A stretch of DNA of 64,000 nucleotides from Paenibacillus foliorum. Lineage in GTDB: Bacteria > Bacillota > Bacilli > Paenibacillales > NBRC-103111. Shown here in pieces: positions 44,356 to 53,643 of this stretch (position 1 is its first letter; each line of letters starts with the position of its first letter). The stretch is taken from contig NZ_WHOD01000022.1 of NCBI RefSeq assembly GCF_013141765.1, positions 1-64,000 of the forward strand, read 5' to 3'. The notes below the pieces were generated by a model. The model was not told where the DNA came from. It was given only the letters and a program-made list of their open reading frames with translations, and ran no database searches. A program made the translations under genes and the position numbers.

Positions 44356-45202
44356 AACCTTAGCAGCAACAGCCTTTAACCGGGTAGGCGTTACTCTGCA
44401 TTATGCTGTTTTGACCCTGTTCTCCGTCCTGCTGCTGGTCCCTTTTATTTGGATGATCTCAACCTCCTTAAAGGAACCGGCCAAAATTTTCGTCTTCCCG
44501 CCGGAGTTCATCCCATCGCCCATCCGTTGGGAAAATTACTTGGAAGTACTGCGTATCATTCCGTTTCATTTGTTTTATTTTAACAGCTTATATATAGCCA
44601 TTGTCGTTGTAATTGGAACAGTTTTCTTTGCTTCTCTTGCCGGTTATGCGATCGGTCGAATCCCCTTCATAGGGAGAAACATTGTGTTCTTGGCTCTCTT
44701 AAGCACCATGATGGTTCCTACTGAAGTGACAGCAATCCCAATGTTCCTGTTCATGCGCGATATCGGTTTCCTTAATACGCACGTCCCCCTTATTATACTG
44801 CCGATATTCGGGGCCGGCGGCGTCTTTGGCGTCTTCGTCATGCGGCAATTTTTTCTCGGAATACCTAAGGACTTGGAAGAAGCGGCTATGATCGATGGCT
44901 GTTCAAGATTTCGCATTTACTGGAATATTATGCTGCCTTTGGCCAAGCCTGCGATAGCCACTTTAACCATATTCACATTTTTAACAAGCTGGAATGATTT
45001 TTTTGAGCCGCTTATTTTTATCAATGACCGTAAACTAATGACGTTACCGCTCGCGCTATCGCTTTTCACCGATGAAGCAGGTACCTCCTGGCATCATTTA
45101 ATGAGCGCATCAGCCATGGCGACACTGCCACTGCTTATTGTCTTTTTCTTCGCACAAAAGCAATTTATTGAAGGCGCAGCTATGACGGGATTAAAGGAAT
45201 AG
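44345..45202 (+). CDS. MalG-type sugar ABC permease
   Basis: A 285-residue six-helix permease, EAA loop DLEEAAMIDGCSRFRIYWNIMLPLA, C-terminus KQFIEGAAMTGLKE. The start overlaps the end of the MalF-type gene, giving translational coupling. Confidence 0.92.
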   Translation: MKTRTLAATAFNRVGVTLHYAVLTLFSVLLLVPFIWMISTSLKEPAKIFVFPPEFIPSPIRWENYLEVLRIIPFHLFYFNSLYIAIVVVIGTVFFASLAGYAIGRIPFIGRNIVFLALLSTMMVPTEVTAIPMFLFMRDIGFLNTHVPLIILPIFGAGGVFGVFVMRQFFLGIPKDLEEAAMIDGCSRFRIYWNIMLPLAKPAIATLTIFTFLTSWNDFFEPLIFINDRKLMTLPLALSLFTDEAGTSWHHLMSASAMATLPLLIVFFFAQKQFIEGAAMTGLKE

Positions 45203-45213
45203 GAGAGATGATA

Positions 45214-46557
45214 ATGACTCGCAAGCTACAGGCGGATGTTGTGGTTGTCGGAGGAGGCCCGGCCGGGATCAATGCAGCTATCGCCGCTGGAAGACAAGGA
45301 GCAAGCACAATCCTGGTCGAACGGTACGGTTTTCTGGGTGGAATGTCTACCGCAGCCTCCGTCTACCCATGGATGACCTTTCATACGGAACAAGGACAAC
45401 AAGTAATTAAAGGGATTGCTCAGGAAATTGTCGAGCAGTTAATGCAGCGCGGAGGGTCGCCTGGGCATTTGCGTGATACCATTGGCTTTGTCCATACCGT
45501 TACGCCCTATCATCCGGAAATTTATAAGCTGCTCGCCATCGATATGCTGAAGGAAGCTGGCGTCAAGCTGCTTATGCACAGCTTTGTGGATGGCGTTGAA
45601 ATGGAGAATCAAACTATCCGTTCTGTTCAACTCACAGGGAAATCAGGACATATCCAAGTTTCCGGCAACATGTTTGTCGATACTTCAGGTGATGCAGACG
45701 TCGCCTATTTGTCTGGAGTCCCTACTCTGATGGGGCGCGAGGGCGATAAGCTAACCCAGCCGATGACCATGAAGTTTCGTATGCGCGGGGTCGATATCGA
45801 AGCCATTCGTCAGAATATGATAGATAATCCAACCAATTTTTATCACAAGACACCATTTGACCAGCTTCATGAATTGCCGCTTACCGGCATTCAGGGCTTT
45901 TATTCCCAATGGAATGCGGGTCAAGTGCCGATAAACCGGGATCAGGTTTTGCTGTTCACCGGACCGGCTCATGACGAGGTTCTGGTCAACTGTACCCGGG
46001 TCCAAGGATTAGACGGTACAAATGTCGAGGACTTGACTCAGGCCGAAGAGGAAGGGCTTCGCCAGGTTCTGCTTATGGCCGAGTTTCTGAAATCCTCCAT
46101 TCCCGGATTTGCTCAAGCCTCCATCTCATCCGTTGGCACACAAATCGGTGTTCGTGAAACTCGACGGATTGACGGGCTATACCGCCTTAGCATCGACGAC
46201 GTGGTCACAGGAAGACGCTTCGATGATGTCATTGCGCGAAGCGGATATCCCATCGATCTCCACGATCCATCCGGCAAGGGCGTGACCGCAGCAGAAGTCC
46301 GTGGGGATGGAGCCTACGACATCCCATATCGCTGCCTTGTTCCTCAGCAGGTGCACAATCTGCTGGCAGCCGGCCGCTGCGTATCCACTACACACGAAGC
46401 ATTGGCAACAACAAGATTGACGCCAAGCTGCATGGCTACAGGACAAGCGGCTGGCACAGCCGCAGCTATAGCCAGCGCGTCCGGCACGACAGCTGCAAAT
46501 GTCGATGTGAAACAGCTGCAGAAGCTGCTGCTCCAAGGCAACGTTGTATTAAATTAA
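45214..46557 (+). CDS. FAD-dependent oxidoreductase (FAD_oxidored, PF12831 type)
   Basis: A 447-residue flavoprotein. The dinucleotide-binding motif is VVVVGGGPAGINAAIAAGRQG and is followed by the family sequence VERYGFLGGMSTAA. The second FAD contact (CVSTTHEALATTRLTPSCMATGQAAGTAAA) lies near the C-terminus. ATG 45214 follows AGGAG by eight bases; ATG 45208 is too close to that site. It is the last gene of the importer operon and so probably oxidises the imported compound or a derivative. A coupled role with the TIM-barrel protein is inferred. The electron acceptor is unknown. Confidence 0.9.
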   Translation: MTRKLQADVVVVGGGPAGINAAIAAGRQGASTILVERYGFLGGMSTAASVYPWMTFHTEQGQQVIKGIAQEIVEQLMQRGGSPGHLRDTIGFVHTVTPYHPEIYKLLAIDMLKEAGVKLLMHSFVDGVEMENQTIRSVQLTGKSGHIQVSGNMFVDTSGDADVAYLSGVPTLMGREGDKLTQPMTMKFRMRGVDIEAIRQNMIDNPTNFYHKTPFDQLHELPLTGIQGFYSQWNAGQVPINRDQVLLFTGPAHDEVLVNCTRVQGLDGTNVEDLTQAEEEGLRQVLLMAEFLKSSIPGFAQASISSVGTQIGVRETRRIDGLYRLSIDDVVTGRRFDDVIARSGYPIDLHDPSGKGVTAAEVRGDGAYDIPYRCLVPQQVHNLLAAGRCVSTTHEALATTRLTPSCMATGQAAGTAAAIASASGTTAANVDVKQLQKLLLQGNVVLN

Positions 46558-46615
46558 ATAGACTCATTCATTCATGAAGGCATAACACTAGACACAATTG
46601 GAGAGATAGCCTCAA

Positions 46616-46640
46616 GCACGGTGTAAGCTTTACATCGTGC
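46616..46640. terminator. Hairpin at the convergent end of flavoprotein and AraC genes
   Basis: GCACGGTGTAA/TTACATCGTGC, one mismatch, includes the last codons of the minus-strand AraC gene. T tracts are weak. Confidence 0.55.
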
Positions 46641-48927
46641 GGCTCATTTCACGATATTGGCTCGGTGTAATGCCTTCCTGCTTTTTGAAAATACGGTTAA
46701 AATAGCTGTGCTGATAGCCTACCTGGACTGCAACATCATTAATTTTCAGCTCCGTATCTATCAGCAGCTCTTTAGCCTTACCCATCCTCAGCTCCGTCAA
46801 ATAATCGATAAAATTTTTACCGGTTACCTGTTTAAAGGTTTTACTTAACGTTACAGCATTCATGCCCGTATGGTCAGCGCAGCTATCCAGCGAAATGTCG
46901 TTCATGTACTGATTCTGCAAGTAAATCATAGCTGACTCTATGACCTTCTTAATCTGTACATCGGATCTCGCCTCCAGTTCCATCACGAAAGGTTGAATCA
47001 CTTTGCCGTTGAACCATTTAATCATCTTCTGCGGTTCCCGGATTTGAGTTAGCTGCTCATACAAATTTACGGATTTATACACCCGATTAGGATCCAGGCC
47101 TGAATGACGTATAGCGTGCAGGATACTCCCCAGCAGCTGCAGCATACTTTGCTGAATATCCATTTCTTTGGCGCCTCTTTCCAGCAATGCTTCGAGAAAA
47201 TCAACAATCCTATGTCCCGCTTCCTGCTGCTGGCCTGTACGGATCAATTGAATGATTTCCCTCTCAAGTACAAATGGATACTTCAGCTCATCGATTACCT
47301 CGACAACCTCCAGCATTTCTAAATCTATGATTTGGTTCTCATTTTCAAAATTACGGTAGCTTAATGCCTGCTTAGCCTCCTCATAGCAAAGAGGAATTTG
47401 AATGACCGAGGAAGCTGCCTTACCTATGGTAATGGAAACCTGCAGCTTTAATATGTGGTTGATCGCCTGCATCAATTCATCGCTTAGAGCATGGAGCTCC
47501 GTTGTATAGGACCGATCTGCAGGTACAATAATGAGCAAGCCGACTGACAAATCATGAAAATTAATGACATTCGCCTGCTCTAATCGATTGGCAGCCAGCT
47601 CCTCGATCATATTTGCAGCCGCGAAGGTAATTAAGCCCTCGTCCCCGTTCGAGAAACGGCCCGCCAAATTTTCGAATCCGGTAAGCTGTATATGCATGAC
47701 CAGAAACAGCCGATCATCGACTGCCCAGCCCAAATTTCTCATGCGCTCCTTTAAGTCCTCCTCCGAGTAGGAGTAAAGGAAGCCTTGCACAAGCTGCAGC
47801 AGGAAGCCTTCTTTAACATGCGGGAGCTGCTGTTCAAGCTTGTTTTGCAGCGATATGCTTTCCCGGCTTAAGTGAAGCCACTCTTTCTCGATCATTTTGA
47901 ACTCATCGTTATGCTCAGCCATGTTTCCTGCAAACAGTTTGTTTGCCGCTAGCAATCTGACAAGTCGATCAATCGGTGAATAAATGCGGCGGGATGCCAG
48001 CCACGATAAGAAAAACGCCAATAGCAGAGCCGAACAGCTGACGAGTAAAATAAGCTTGGAAATCATGACAACCGGTTTCGTAATAGCACTGATCGGTGAA
48101 GCCGATACGTAAATCCAATCCGTACCAATTCGGGAAAAGGCTCCATAAGATACGGTATAAGTCGTCTTCTTCCAATCATACAAGAAGGAGCCTGACCTTG
48201 AATCTCTAAGAAGCACCTCACTTCTTAAAGCCTCGTCGAATAAAGCCTCTCTGGACACACCTGCACTCGTCACAAGAACATTCCCACTCGTTTCCATAAT
48301 GAACGTTTCACCCACATTATAGGGTGTTAGCGTTTTCAACAAGCCTGATACTTTATCAGCGTTAATACGGACGAGCAGAGCCCCGAATGGTTCAAAGTCG
48401 ACTCCCGGTAATTTATGCACCAGGGTTAAGTCCTTTACCCCCACTTTATCCGGATCCGCGTCTAGGCTTAACCAAAAAGCGAGCTGCCCCCGCGATAGCA
48501 TTTGACTATAGCTGCTCAAGAGCGCAGAGCTTTGAATAACATCATATTCGGGATAAAACCGGATCGGCCTCGGGCCATTAACGAATAGCTCCACCTGTCT
48601 CGCTAGAGGAGTTGATCCTTGCATAACGCCCAGCGTTTTGGTAACGTCTCGGGCCACCTCGAAATCCTTGAAAAAGTTCGTCGTAATCAAGCTGCTGTTG
48701 AACTTAGGGTCGAACGCCCAGTGGGCAAGAGACTGCTCCATATAGGAAAACTGATCGTCGATATTGGCGGCCCTTTGCAAAATTTGATTTTTATGAAGCT
48801 GCAGCATTTCATTCTCGAGCCGCTCTCCTCCCATCCAATAAACAATAGCTCCTACAATGATGCCTGGAATGCTGGAGATGATCAGGATTAAGATCAAGCT
48901 GTTGCGAAAAAATCTACCTTTTAACAA
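46630..48927 (-). CDS. Membrane-anchored AraC-family regulator (first of two)
   Basis: A 765-residue protein joining sensor and DNA-binding parts in one chain. It has a membrane helix near residues 8-28, an extracellular Cache-like region to about 285, and a second helix near 290-312. A cytoplasmic stretch with a degenerate GGDEF-like fold (LFLVMHIQLTGFENLAGRF) follows, then a C-terminal AraC pair of helix-turn-helix motifs (ISLDSCADHTGMNAVTLSKTFKQ and KINDVAVQVGYQHSYFNRIFKKQEGITPSQYR). There is no kinase or receiver domain. It appears to start at TTG 48927 close to GAGG, which is uncertain. It probably regulates a neighbouring sugar locus. Confidence 0.88.
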   Translation of the reverse strand: MLKGRFFRNSLILILIISSIPGIIVGAIVYWMGGERLENEMLQLHKNQILQRAANIDDQFSYMEQSLAHWAFDPKFNSSLITTNFFKDFEVARDVTKTLGVMQGSTPLARQVELFVNGPRPIRFYPEYDVIQSSALLSSYSQMLSRGQLAFWLSLDADPDKVGVKDLTLVHKLPGVDFEPFGALLVRINADKVSGLLKTLTPYNVGETFIMETSGNVLVTSAGVSREALFDEALRSEVLLRDSRSGSFLYDWKKTTYTVSYGAFSRIGTDWIYVSASPISAITKPVVMISKLILLVSCSALLLAFFLSWLASRRIYSPIDRLVRLLAANKLFAGNMAEHNDEFKMIEKEWLHLSRESISLQNKLEQQLPHVKEGFLLQLVQGFLYSYSEEDLKERMRNLGWAVDDRLFLVMHIQLTGFENLAGRFSNGDEGLITFAAANMIEELAANRLEQANVINFHDLSVGLLIIVPADRSYTTELHALSDELMQAINHILKLQVSITIGKAASSVIQIPLCYEEAKQALSYRNFENENQIIDLEMLEVVEVIDELKYPFVLEREIIQLIRTGQQQEAGHRIVDFLEALLERGAKEMDIQQSMLQLLGSILHAIRHSGLDPNRVYKSVNLYEQLTQIREPQKMIKWFNGKVIQPFVMELEARSDVQIKKVIESAMIYLQNQYMNDISLDSCADHTGMNAVTLSKTFKQVTGKNFIDYLTELRMGKAKELLIDTELKINDVAVQVGYQHSYFNRIFKKQEGITPSQYREMSRTM

Positions 48928-49073
48928 GGTTCCTCACCATCCCGTTTCGCCCTATTTGTTACTTATTATAGATTCGATGTTTTACAATTTATTTCCTTTA
49001 ATCGCGCATATACCATTTCTTCCTGACTCATTACGGCGGTTAGGAGCAAAATGGACTATTTAACTACACAAAA

Positions 49074-49108
49074 CCCCTATCAAAGTAAAAAATCTACTTT
49101 AATAGAGG
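49074..49108 (-). terminator. Terminator of the second AraC-type gene
   Basis: CCCCTATCAAAGTA pairs with TACTTTAATAGAGG; GGGGTTTTGTG follows on the minus strand. It lies about 45 bases after the stop of the gene at 49153. Confidence 0.75.
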
Positions 49109-49152
49109 CTGTTAATTAAAGCTTTCTTTTTGCATTCATTCCATTCTAAAGC

Positions 49153-51444
49153 TCACAACTTCGAATACAGCTCCCTGTACCTGCCTGGAGTTAATCCTTC
49201 GAGCTTCCTGAACGATCGGATAAAATTTTGCGCATTATAGAACCCTAGCTGCTTAGCAATTTCATTGATCCTCATATCCGTATCAACCAACCACTTCTTA
49301 GCCATATCCATCCGAAACTTATGTACATAATCACTGAAGGTGACTCCCGTTTGGGAACGGAATACTTTGCTTATGTAATAAGGATGGTAATTAATGGAGG
49401 CTGCACACATCTCCAAGGTGACATCCTTATTATAATTTTCCTCAATGATACGGACAACCTGCTCGATGATCTTCGTATAATGGTCTTCCTTGCTATCCGA
49501 TATATGATCGATAATAGGCTCAATAATGACGTCGAAGAACCACTTCTCGATCTCATGAAGATTTTTCAGCTCCAGCAGCTGATTTAATAATGATTTTTCA
49601 TCCTCAGTCCATATGACTTCACTTTGTCCCGAATCCTGCACGAACCGAACTATACTAACCAGCAGCCTGACCAATGATAATTCATACTGCTTGATGTTCA
49701 TCCGTTCTGCGGTTAAAGCTTCCATAAATTGATGAAGGAGCGGTCTGATCCGTTCTTTATCCAATACTTTGACTGCATCAAGAAGCTCTTGTTCGATTTG
49801 AACCGGATACGATAATTTGTTCGATTCCACGGAATCCATCTCATCATGCGATACAATAAGCGGCTGTCCTTTTTCCACCCTGTATTTTAATGCCTCCAGA
49901 GCTTCGTGATAAGCCCTTTGGGTCGCCTTGAAATCATGGTAAGGCTTGCTGATTCCTATGCTTATTGGCAATTCCAAATAATAGCCGACCGACTTTTGGA
50001 TTTTGCGGGTCAGATCATTCACTTCCGCCTTTATCAGGTCCATATCTTCCTTCAGAGTTCCATACAAAGTGACCAGCGAATCCCCTATTACGATCGGATT
50101 TAAACGATTATGTACGGGAATAAGCTCAGACACAATATTATTCACAGCATACATGAGAATGTCTTTGTCCTTCTCTTCATATCTCGTCGTTTCCAACGTA
50201 TCTATCTGAACCGCAATAACCTGCAATATCTTCCAGTGACCGGCTCCGTTCAAGCTAGGTAACTTATCCTTGATTTCTCGGGCAGTCAGCTCTCCTTGGA
50301 ACAGCCTGAGGACGAAAAAATAAGTCAGCTGCGGTATTTGCTCTTGGAGCTGGTTATTGATTTTCGTTTGGGTCTGCATCATATGGAGGATAGAATGACC
50401 AATCGATTCAATTTCATCAGTAGTCTCTCGATCACTGGCCCCTCCACCGTCGGCAACCATCGTATGCAGCTTACGGATCGGACTGTACATCCTTTGCGAG
50501 CCTTTATAGGAAATGATGCAGATGACAAGAATGCTGCTCAAAGTAATAATCAAGGTCAACCAGCCTATTTCCCGAGATTCCTTATTCATGGCCGTTATAG
50601 AAACCAATGAAATATACACCCAGCCGTTATAATCCGATTTGCGGAATGAGATACCCGTCTGTCTGTCCTCAAAATACCCTTCCGAGCTGTTCAAGGCGAT
50701 CAGCTTCCCCATATATGGAGCATGAGATACATCCTCCCCGATCATACTCGAATCCGAATGGGCAATAATTTGATAATTCCGGTCAAGGATCAAAAACTCC
50801 CCTAGCTCCGCATTTTGAATCAAATTTTTATTGAGCTCGTAGGTCGGAATTCTGGCAATGGCCAATCCAACCGGATTGGGTGAATTAATTGGAACCTTCT
50901 TAACCAGATTGACACTGTAATACTTCTTCCCTTTCGGATCGTCAGAGGAGATATAAGAATCATAATAATTCTCTGTTTCCCAAGCTGAGAGCAGCGGGGA
51001 TGACCTGTATTCCGACAGCTTAGGAGATGCTTTTCCGTTATCGAAACGAGACACCCCGCCGCTTGACAAAATCCACTCCCGGTTAAAATTAATTAAGGAT
51101 ACATTTTGCACCCCAAGCTCGAAGGTTTGAAAGTAATATAAGTCCGTCAAAAGCTGATCCACCGTCTGAAAGTCATCGACTGACAAAGGCTTGTTCATGG
51201 CTTGATTAACAAAGGACGAGTTAACAAATTGGGTCACCGAGTTGTCTACATTTTTTAGAACCTGCTCCACTCTGGAATGAATTTGCGTCAAGATTTGCAT
51301 ATTTCCTTGCAGCACTTTCTTCTCTATCGTTTGGGATGCTTTGTAATAAGAGAAGACGCCGAGAAAAATAAGCGGTAAGGTGCCTACCAGAAGGCAGAAC
51401 AAGATCATTTTATATAAAAAACGACGCGGCAGCCTGATTTTCAT
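49153..51444 (-). CDS. Membrane-anchored AraC-family regulator (second of two)
   Basis: A 763-residue protein of the same design as its neighbour: helix near 12-32, Cache-like sensor to about 290, second helix near 295-315, cytoplasmic linker region, and AraC DNA-binding domain (VTLEMCAASINYHPYYISKVFRSQTGVTFSDYVHKFR and RINEIAKQLGFYNAQNFIRSFRKLEGLTPGRYRELY). It starts at ATG 51444 behind GGGGGAACG. It begins 27 bases after the end of the 632-residue enzyme-like gene, so it may be cotranscribed with locus 3 and is its likely activator. Confidence 0.9.
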   Translation of the reverse strand: MKIRLPRRFLYKMILFCLLVGTLPLIFLGVFSYYKASQTIEKKVLQGNMQILTQIHSRVEQVLKNVDNSVTQFVNSSFVNQAMNKPLSVDDFQTVDQLLTDLYYFQTFELGVQNVSLINFNREWILSSGGVSRFDNGKASPKLSEYRSSPLLSAWETENYYDSYISSDDPKGKKYYSVNLVKKVPINSPNPVGLAIARIPTYELNKNLIQNAELGEFLILDRNYQIIAHSDSSMIGEDVSHAPYMGKLIALNSSEGYFEDRQTGISFRKSDYNGWVYISLVSITAMNKESREIGWLTLIITLSSILVICIISYKGSQRMYSPIRKLHTMVADGGGASDRETTDEIESIGHSILHMMQTQTKINNQLQEQIPQLTYFFVLRLFQGELTAREIKDKLPSLNGAGHWKILQVIAVQIDTLETTRYEEKDKDILMYAVNNIVSELIPVHNRLNPIVIGDSLVTLYGTLKEDMDLIKAEVNDLTRKIQKSVGYYLELPISIGISKPYHDFKATQRAYHEALEALKYRVEKGQPLIVSHDEMDSVESNKLSYPVQIEQELLDAVKVLDKERIRPLLHQFMEALTAERMNIKQYELSLVRLLVSIVRFVQDSGQSEVIWTEDEKSLLNQLLELKNLHEIEKWFFDVIIEPIIDHISDSKEDHYTKIIEQVVRIIEENYNKDVTLEMCAASINYHPYYISKVFRSQTGVTFSDYVHKFRMDMAKKWLVDTDMRINEIAKQLGFYNAQNFIRSFRKLEGLTPGRYRELYSKL

Positions 51445-51470
51445 TTCGTTCCCCCACCGTCTATACGGAT

Positions 51471-53369
51471 TTACTCAAAAACCGACCAGTCCTCCAAATG
51501 GCGCAGCACCTCCAACCGGAAAGCAGTCGGCCATGCTACAAGCCACTCGGTTACATCAAAGGGCTGTTCATGCCGTTCCGTTAGAAATCCCCAACGTGTA
51601 TGATAGTACCCCTCGTCCTGGCTTCCCACCGGTCTAAGCTTATTCATAACCTTCAAAGTACCGTCGGAAATACCTATGGAGCCATTCACCCAAGCCGCTC
51701 TAGCCCGTTGAATCCATGCAGCATTACCTGTAAGCTCCCCTAATTTCAACCATTCCGTCACGAAATCGAGCGCATAAGGATCGATATGGTGATGCTGAGT
51801 TGAAACCGAGGTACCGCCGAGCGTATCGTAACCAAGAGCATGGAGAGCGCTTCCCTCTGGATAGGCTACGGTATGATGCCACTGCCATGTCGCTAAATAC
51901 CAGGAAGCTGCTTCTGCCCACTGTAAATACTGAACGTTTGTTGTCGCTTCATACAATCCTAATCCTGCCTTCAACAGAGGAATGGCGGACTCTTTATCAA
52001 TACAATACGTATCCAGAGCACCTGCCGTTGTAAATCCGTTGTCGAGCAATTCTCTAATATAGTACCGATAGCCTTGCTCTGCTGCTTCCAAATACTTCGT
52101 TTCGTTGGTCATATTATAGGCTTTTATCAATGGAGGCACAAGAGAGCTTCCTATCGTTCCTTCAGGGTCGACAGGGATTCCTTCGTTATTCCACGCTTTG
52201 CCGATCTTCCCTTCCTCATTCTGATGCTCCACAGCAAAGCTGCAAATACCCAATGCTGTTTCTTTATAAGACGGTCTTGCTACTCCGCACTTATTGGCAA
52301 GCTCATAGGCTTCAAAATAGTTCATGGCTGCAGCCCCCAAATGAACCGCATCCTGGATTTCAGGAGAACTCGGCTTGTTTTCGAGCAAATGATCGAAATG
52401 ACAGCGGATCAAGCCGTTGTCCAGCCTGGCATGATTTGCCCAGGTATCCAAGGCAACAATCCCCTTTTCCAGCGAGCTTAGGTCGCCGGTCTTTAAATAA
52501 TCAACCAGCAGGGAGTTGGCCAACGAAATATTTTGACCGGTCCAGCCGATTTTGTATCTCCATGTTTTTCTTTGCTCCCACGCTTCGCCATTCCATTTCA
52601 ACCCGATTGAAAAACCTTTGAATATCCCCTCCTCGGCCCACAAGCTTTCCTTCGCGTAGCGAATTCCCAATTGCCATAGCTGATCCGCCTGATAAGAAGG
52701 CTTTTCAGCATGGTAATTCAAGCCCCACGCAGCTTCCAGCATTTTGCTCCAGGAAGCCCCTGCTTCCGCAAGCGGGCGGATAACGAGATAGGCCGTGATC
52801 CGGTACTCCTGATCTGGTTCACATAGCCATTCCTCTCGGTAGGGGGCTCCGTCCCTGTCTCTTCCTACATACGTGACTGGCGTTTCCGCAAGCGGCCATA
52901 TAAGACGGTGAACAGTATATTCATCCTGAGGCGTAAGAGAACAGGAAAAACCACAGTCCTCATACTGCCCGAAGAGCCCAACTGACCATCCAGATCCTTC
53001 GGAGTAGGTTGCACCCGCAACGGCTGCGCGGTGATAAGCAAAGGTCCAAGGCTGCCCGTCCTTCTCGAAGCCTTTCGGCTCCAAGCCCGATCCCCATGTA
53101 TTTCCGTTGTAGGTTACCGCAGGAATCATGCCGTACGTGGTCGGATAAGAGGTTTGAAAGCCCATCGTAAAAGCAACCGTCTGGCGCTCCTCGACTGTAA
53201 AGCTGCGTGTCCATTGAAACACGCCCTCCTCCGTTTCTTTAATTTCATCTCGATACTTGATACCGCTGCTTGCTTCAGAAACAATATGTCCAATTCGCTC
53301 TACTCCGCTGTATAGCTGTCCGTCTTTCCATATATAATGCGAGTCTTGCCCAGTATCTATTTCGTTCAT
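51471..53369 (-). CDS. Uncharacterised (alpha/alpha)-barrel carbohydrate-active protein
   Basis: A 632-residue cytoplasmic protein. The N-terminal third (about 1-230) is beta-rich. From about 240 onward paired helices with repeated Trp/Tyr-Leu-Ala patterns suggest a six-hairpin glycosidase or lyase fold (LGAAAMNYFEAYELANK, TKYLEAAEQGYRYYIRELL, VQYLQWAEAASWYLATWQW). Possible active-site residues are DTYCIDKESAIPL and the His-rich TQHHHIDPYALD at residue 524. I do not recognise a numbered GH or PL family. It is the only enzyme of locus 3, 274 bases after the lipoprotein gene. ATG 53369 follows GGAGGG by eight bases. Confidence 0.75.
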   Translation of the reverse strand: MNEIDTGQDSHYIWKDGQLYSGVERIGHIVSEASSGIKYRDEIKETEEGVFQWTRSFTVEERQTVAFTMGFQTSYPTTYGMIPAVTYNGNTWGSGLEPKGFEKDGQPWTFAYHRAAVAGATYSEGSGWSVGLFGQYEDCGFSCSLTPQDEYTVHRLIWPLAETPVTYVGRDRDGAPYREEWLCEPDQEYRITAYLVIRPLAEAGASWSKMLEAAWGLNYHAEKPSYQADQLWQLGIRYAKESLWAEEGIFKGFSIGLKWNGEAWEQRKTWRYKIGWTGQNISLANSLLVDYLKTGDLSSLEKGIVALDTWANHARLDNGLIRCHFDHLLENKPSSPEIQDAVHLGAAAMNYFEAYELANKCGVARPSYKETALGICSFAVEHQNEEGKIGKAWNNEGIPVDPEGTIGSSLVPPLIKAYNMTNETKYLEAAEQGYRYYIRELLDNGFTTAGALDTYCIDKESAIPLLKAGLGLYEATTNVQYLQWAEAASWYLATWQWHHTVAYPEGSALHALGYDTLGGTSVSTQHHHIDPYALDFVTEWLKLGELTGNAAWIQRARAAWVNGSIGISDGTLKVMNKLRPVGSQDEGYYHTRWGFLTERHEQPFDVTEWLVAWPTAFRLEVLRHLEDWSVFE

Positions 53370-53430
53370 CTCTATAACCCTCCGGCATGTCATATTATAA
53401 ATAGGGAGACAAGACCTTCACTGCTTCTTA

Positions 53431-53616
53431 TAGAGGTTGTTCAAAAAGTCCCCTTTTGATCACGAAGTATCTCAGGAAGCTTATTCGGCATCGAATCTTG
53501 CATTCACCTTCGAAGTCCGGTGCTCATTTAGGTTTTGCCTAAACTCCGCTCCTCCTTCTTCAGGTTCTTGCAACCTTTTCGGTGCTGAAATGTTGACTTT
53601 TTTAACTCTCACTTTG
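53431..53616. repeat. Possible dispersed intergenic element with a 43-codon frame
   Basis: A compact segment between the locus 3 lipoprotein and enzyme genes. Its ends share AAAAAGTC in inverted orientation (CAAAAAGTC at the left; AAAAAAGTCAAC on the minus strand at the right). On the minus strand, GTG 53612 to TAA 53481 opens a 43-codon frame (starting VRVKKVNISAPKRLQEPEE) with only a weak ribosome binding site. Its base composition and compact ends look like a small repeated element. I recall similar intergenic sequences in Paenibacillus but cannot verify this here, and no second copy is in the window. Confidence 0.4.
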
Positions 53617-53643
53617 AAGCCTTCAGTCTTGTCTATGATTTCA

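Noticed and set aside
46630-48927. Active diguanylate cyclase domain in the membrane AraC regulator
   Set aside because: The central domain has only a loose GGDEF-like pattern and no GGDEF or GGEEF signature.
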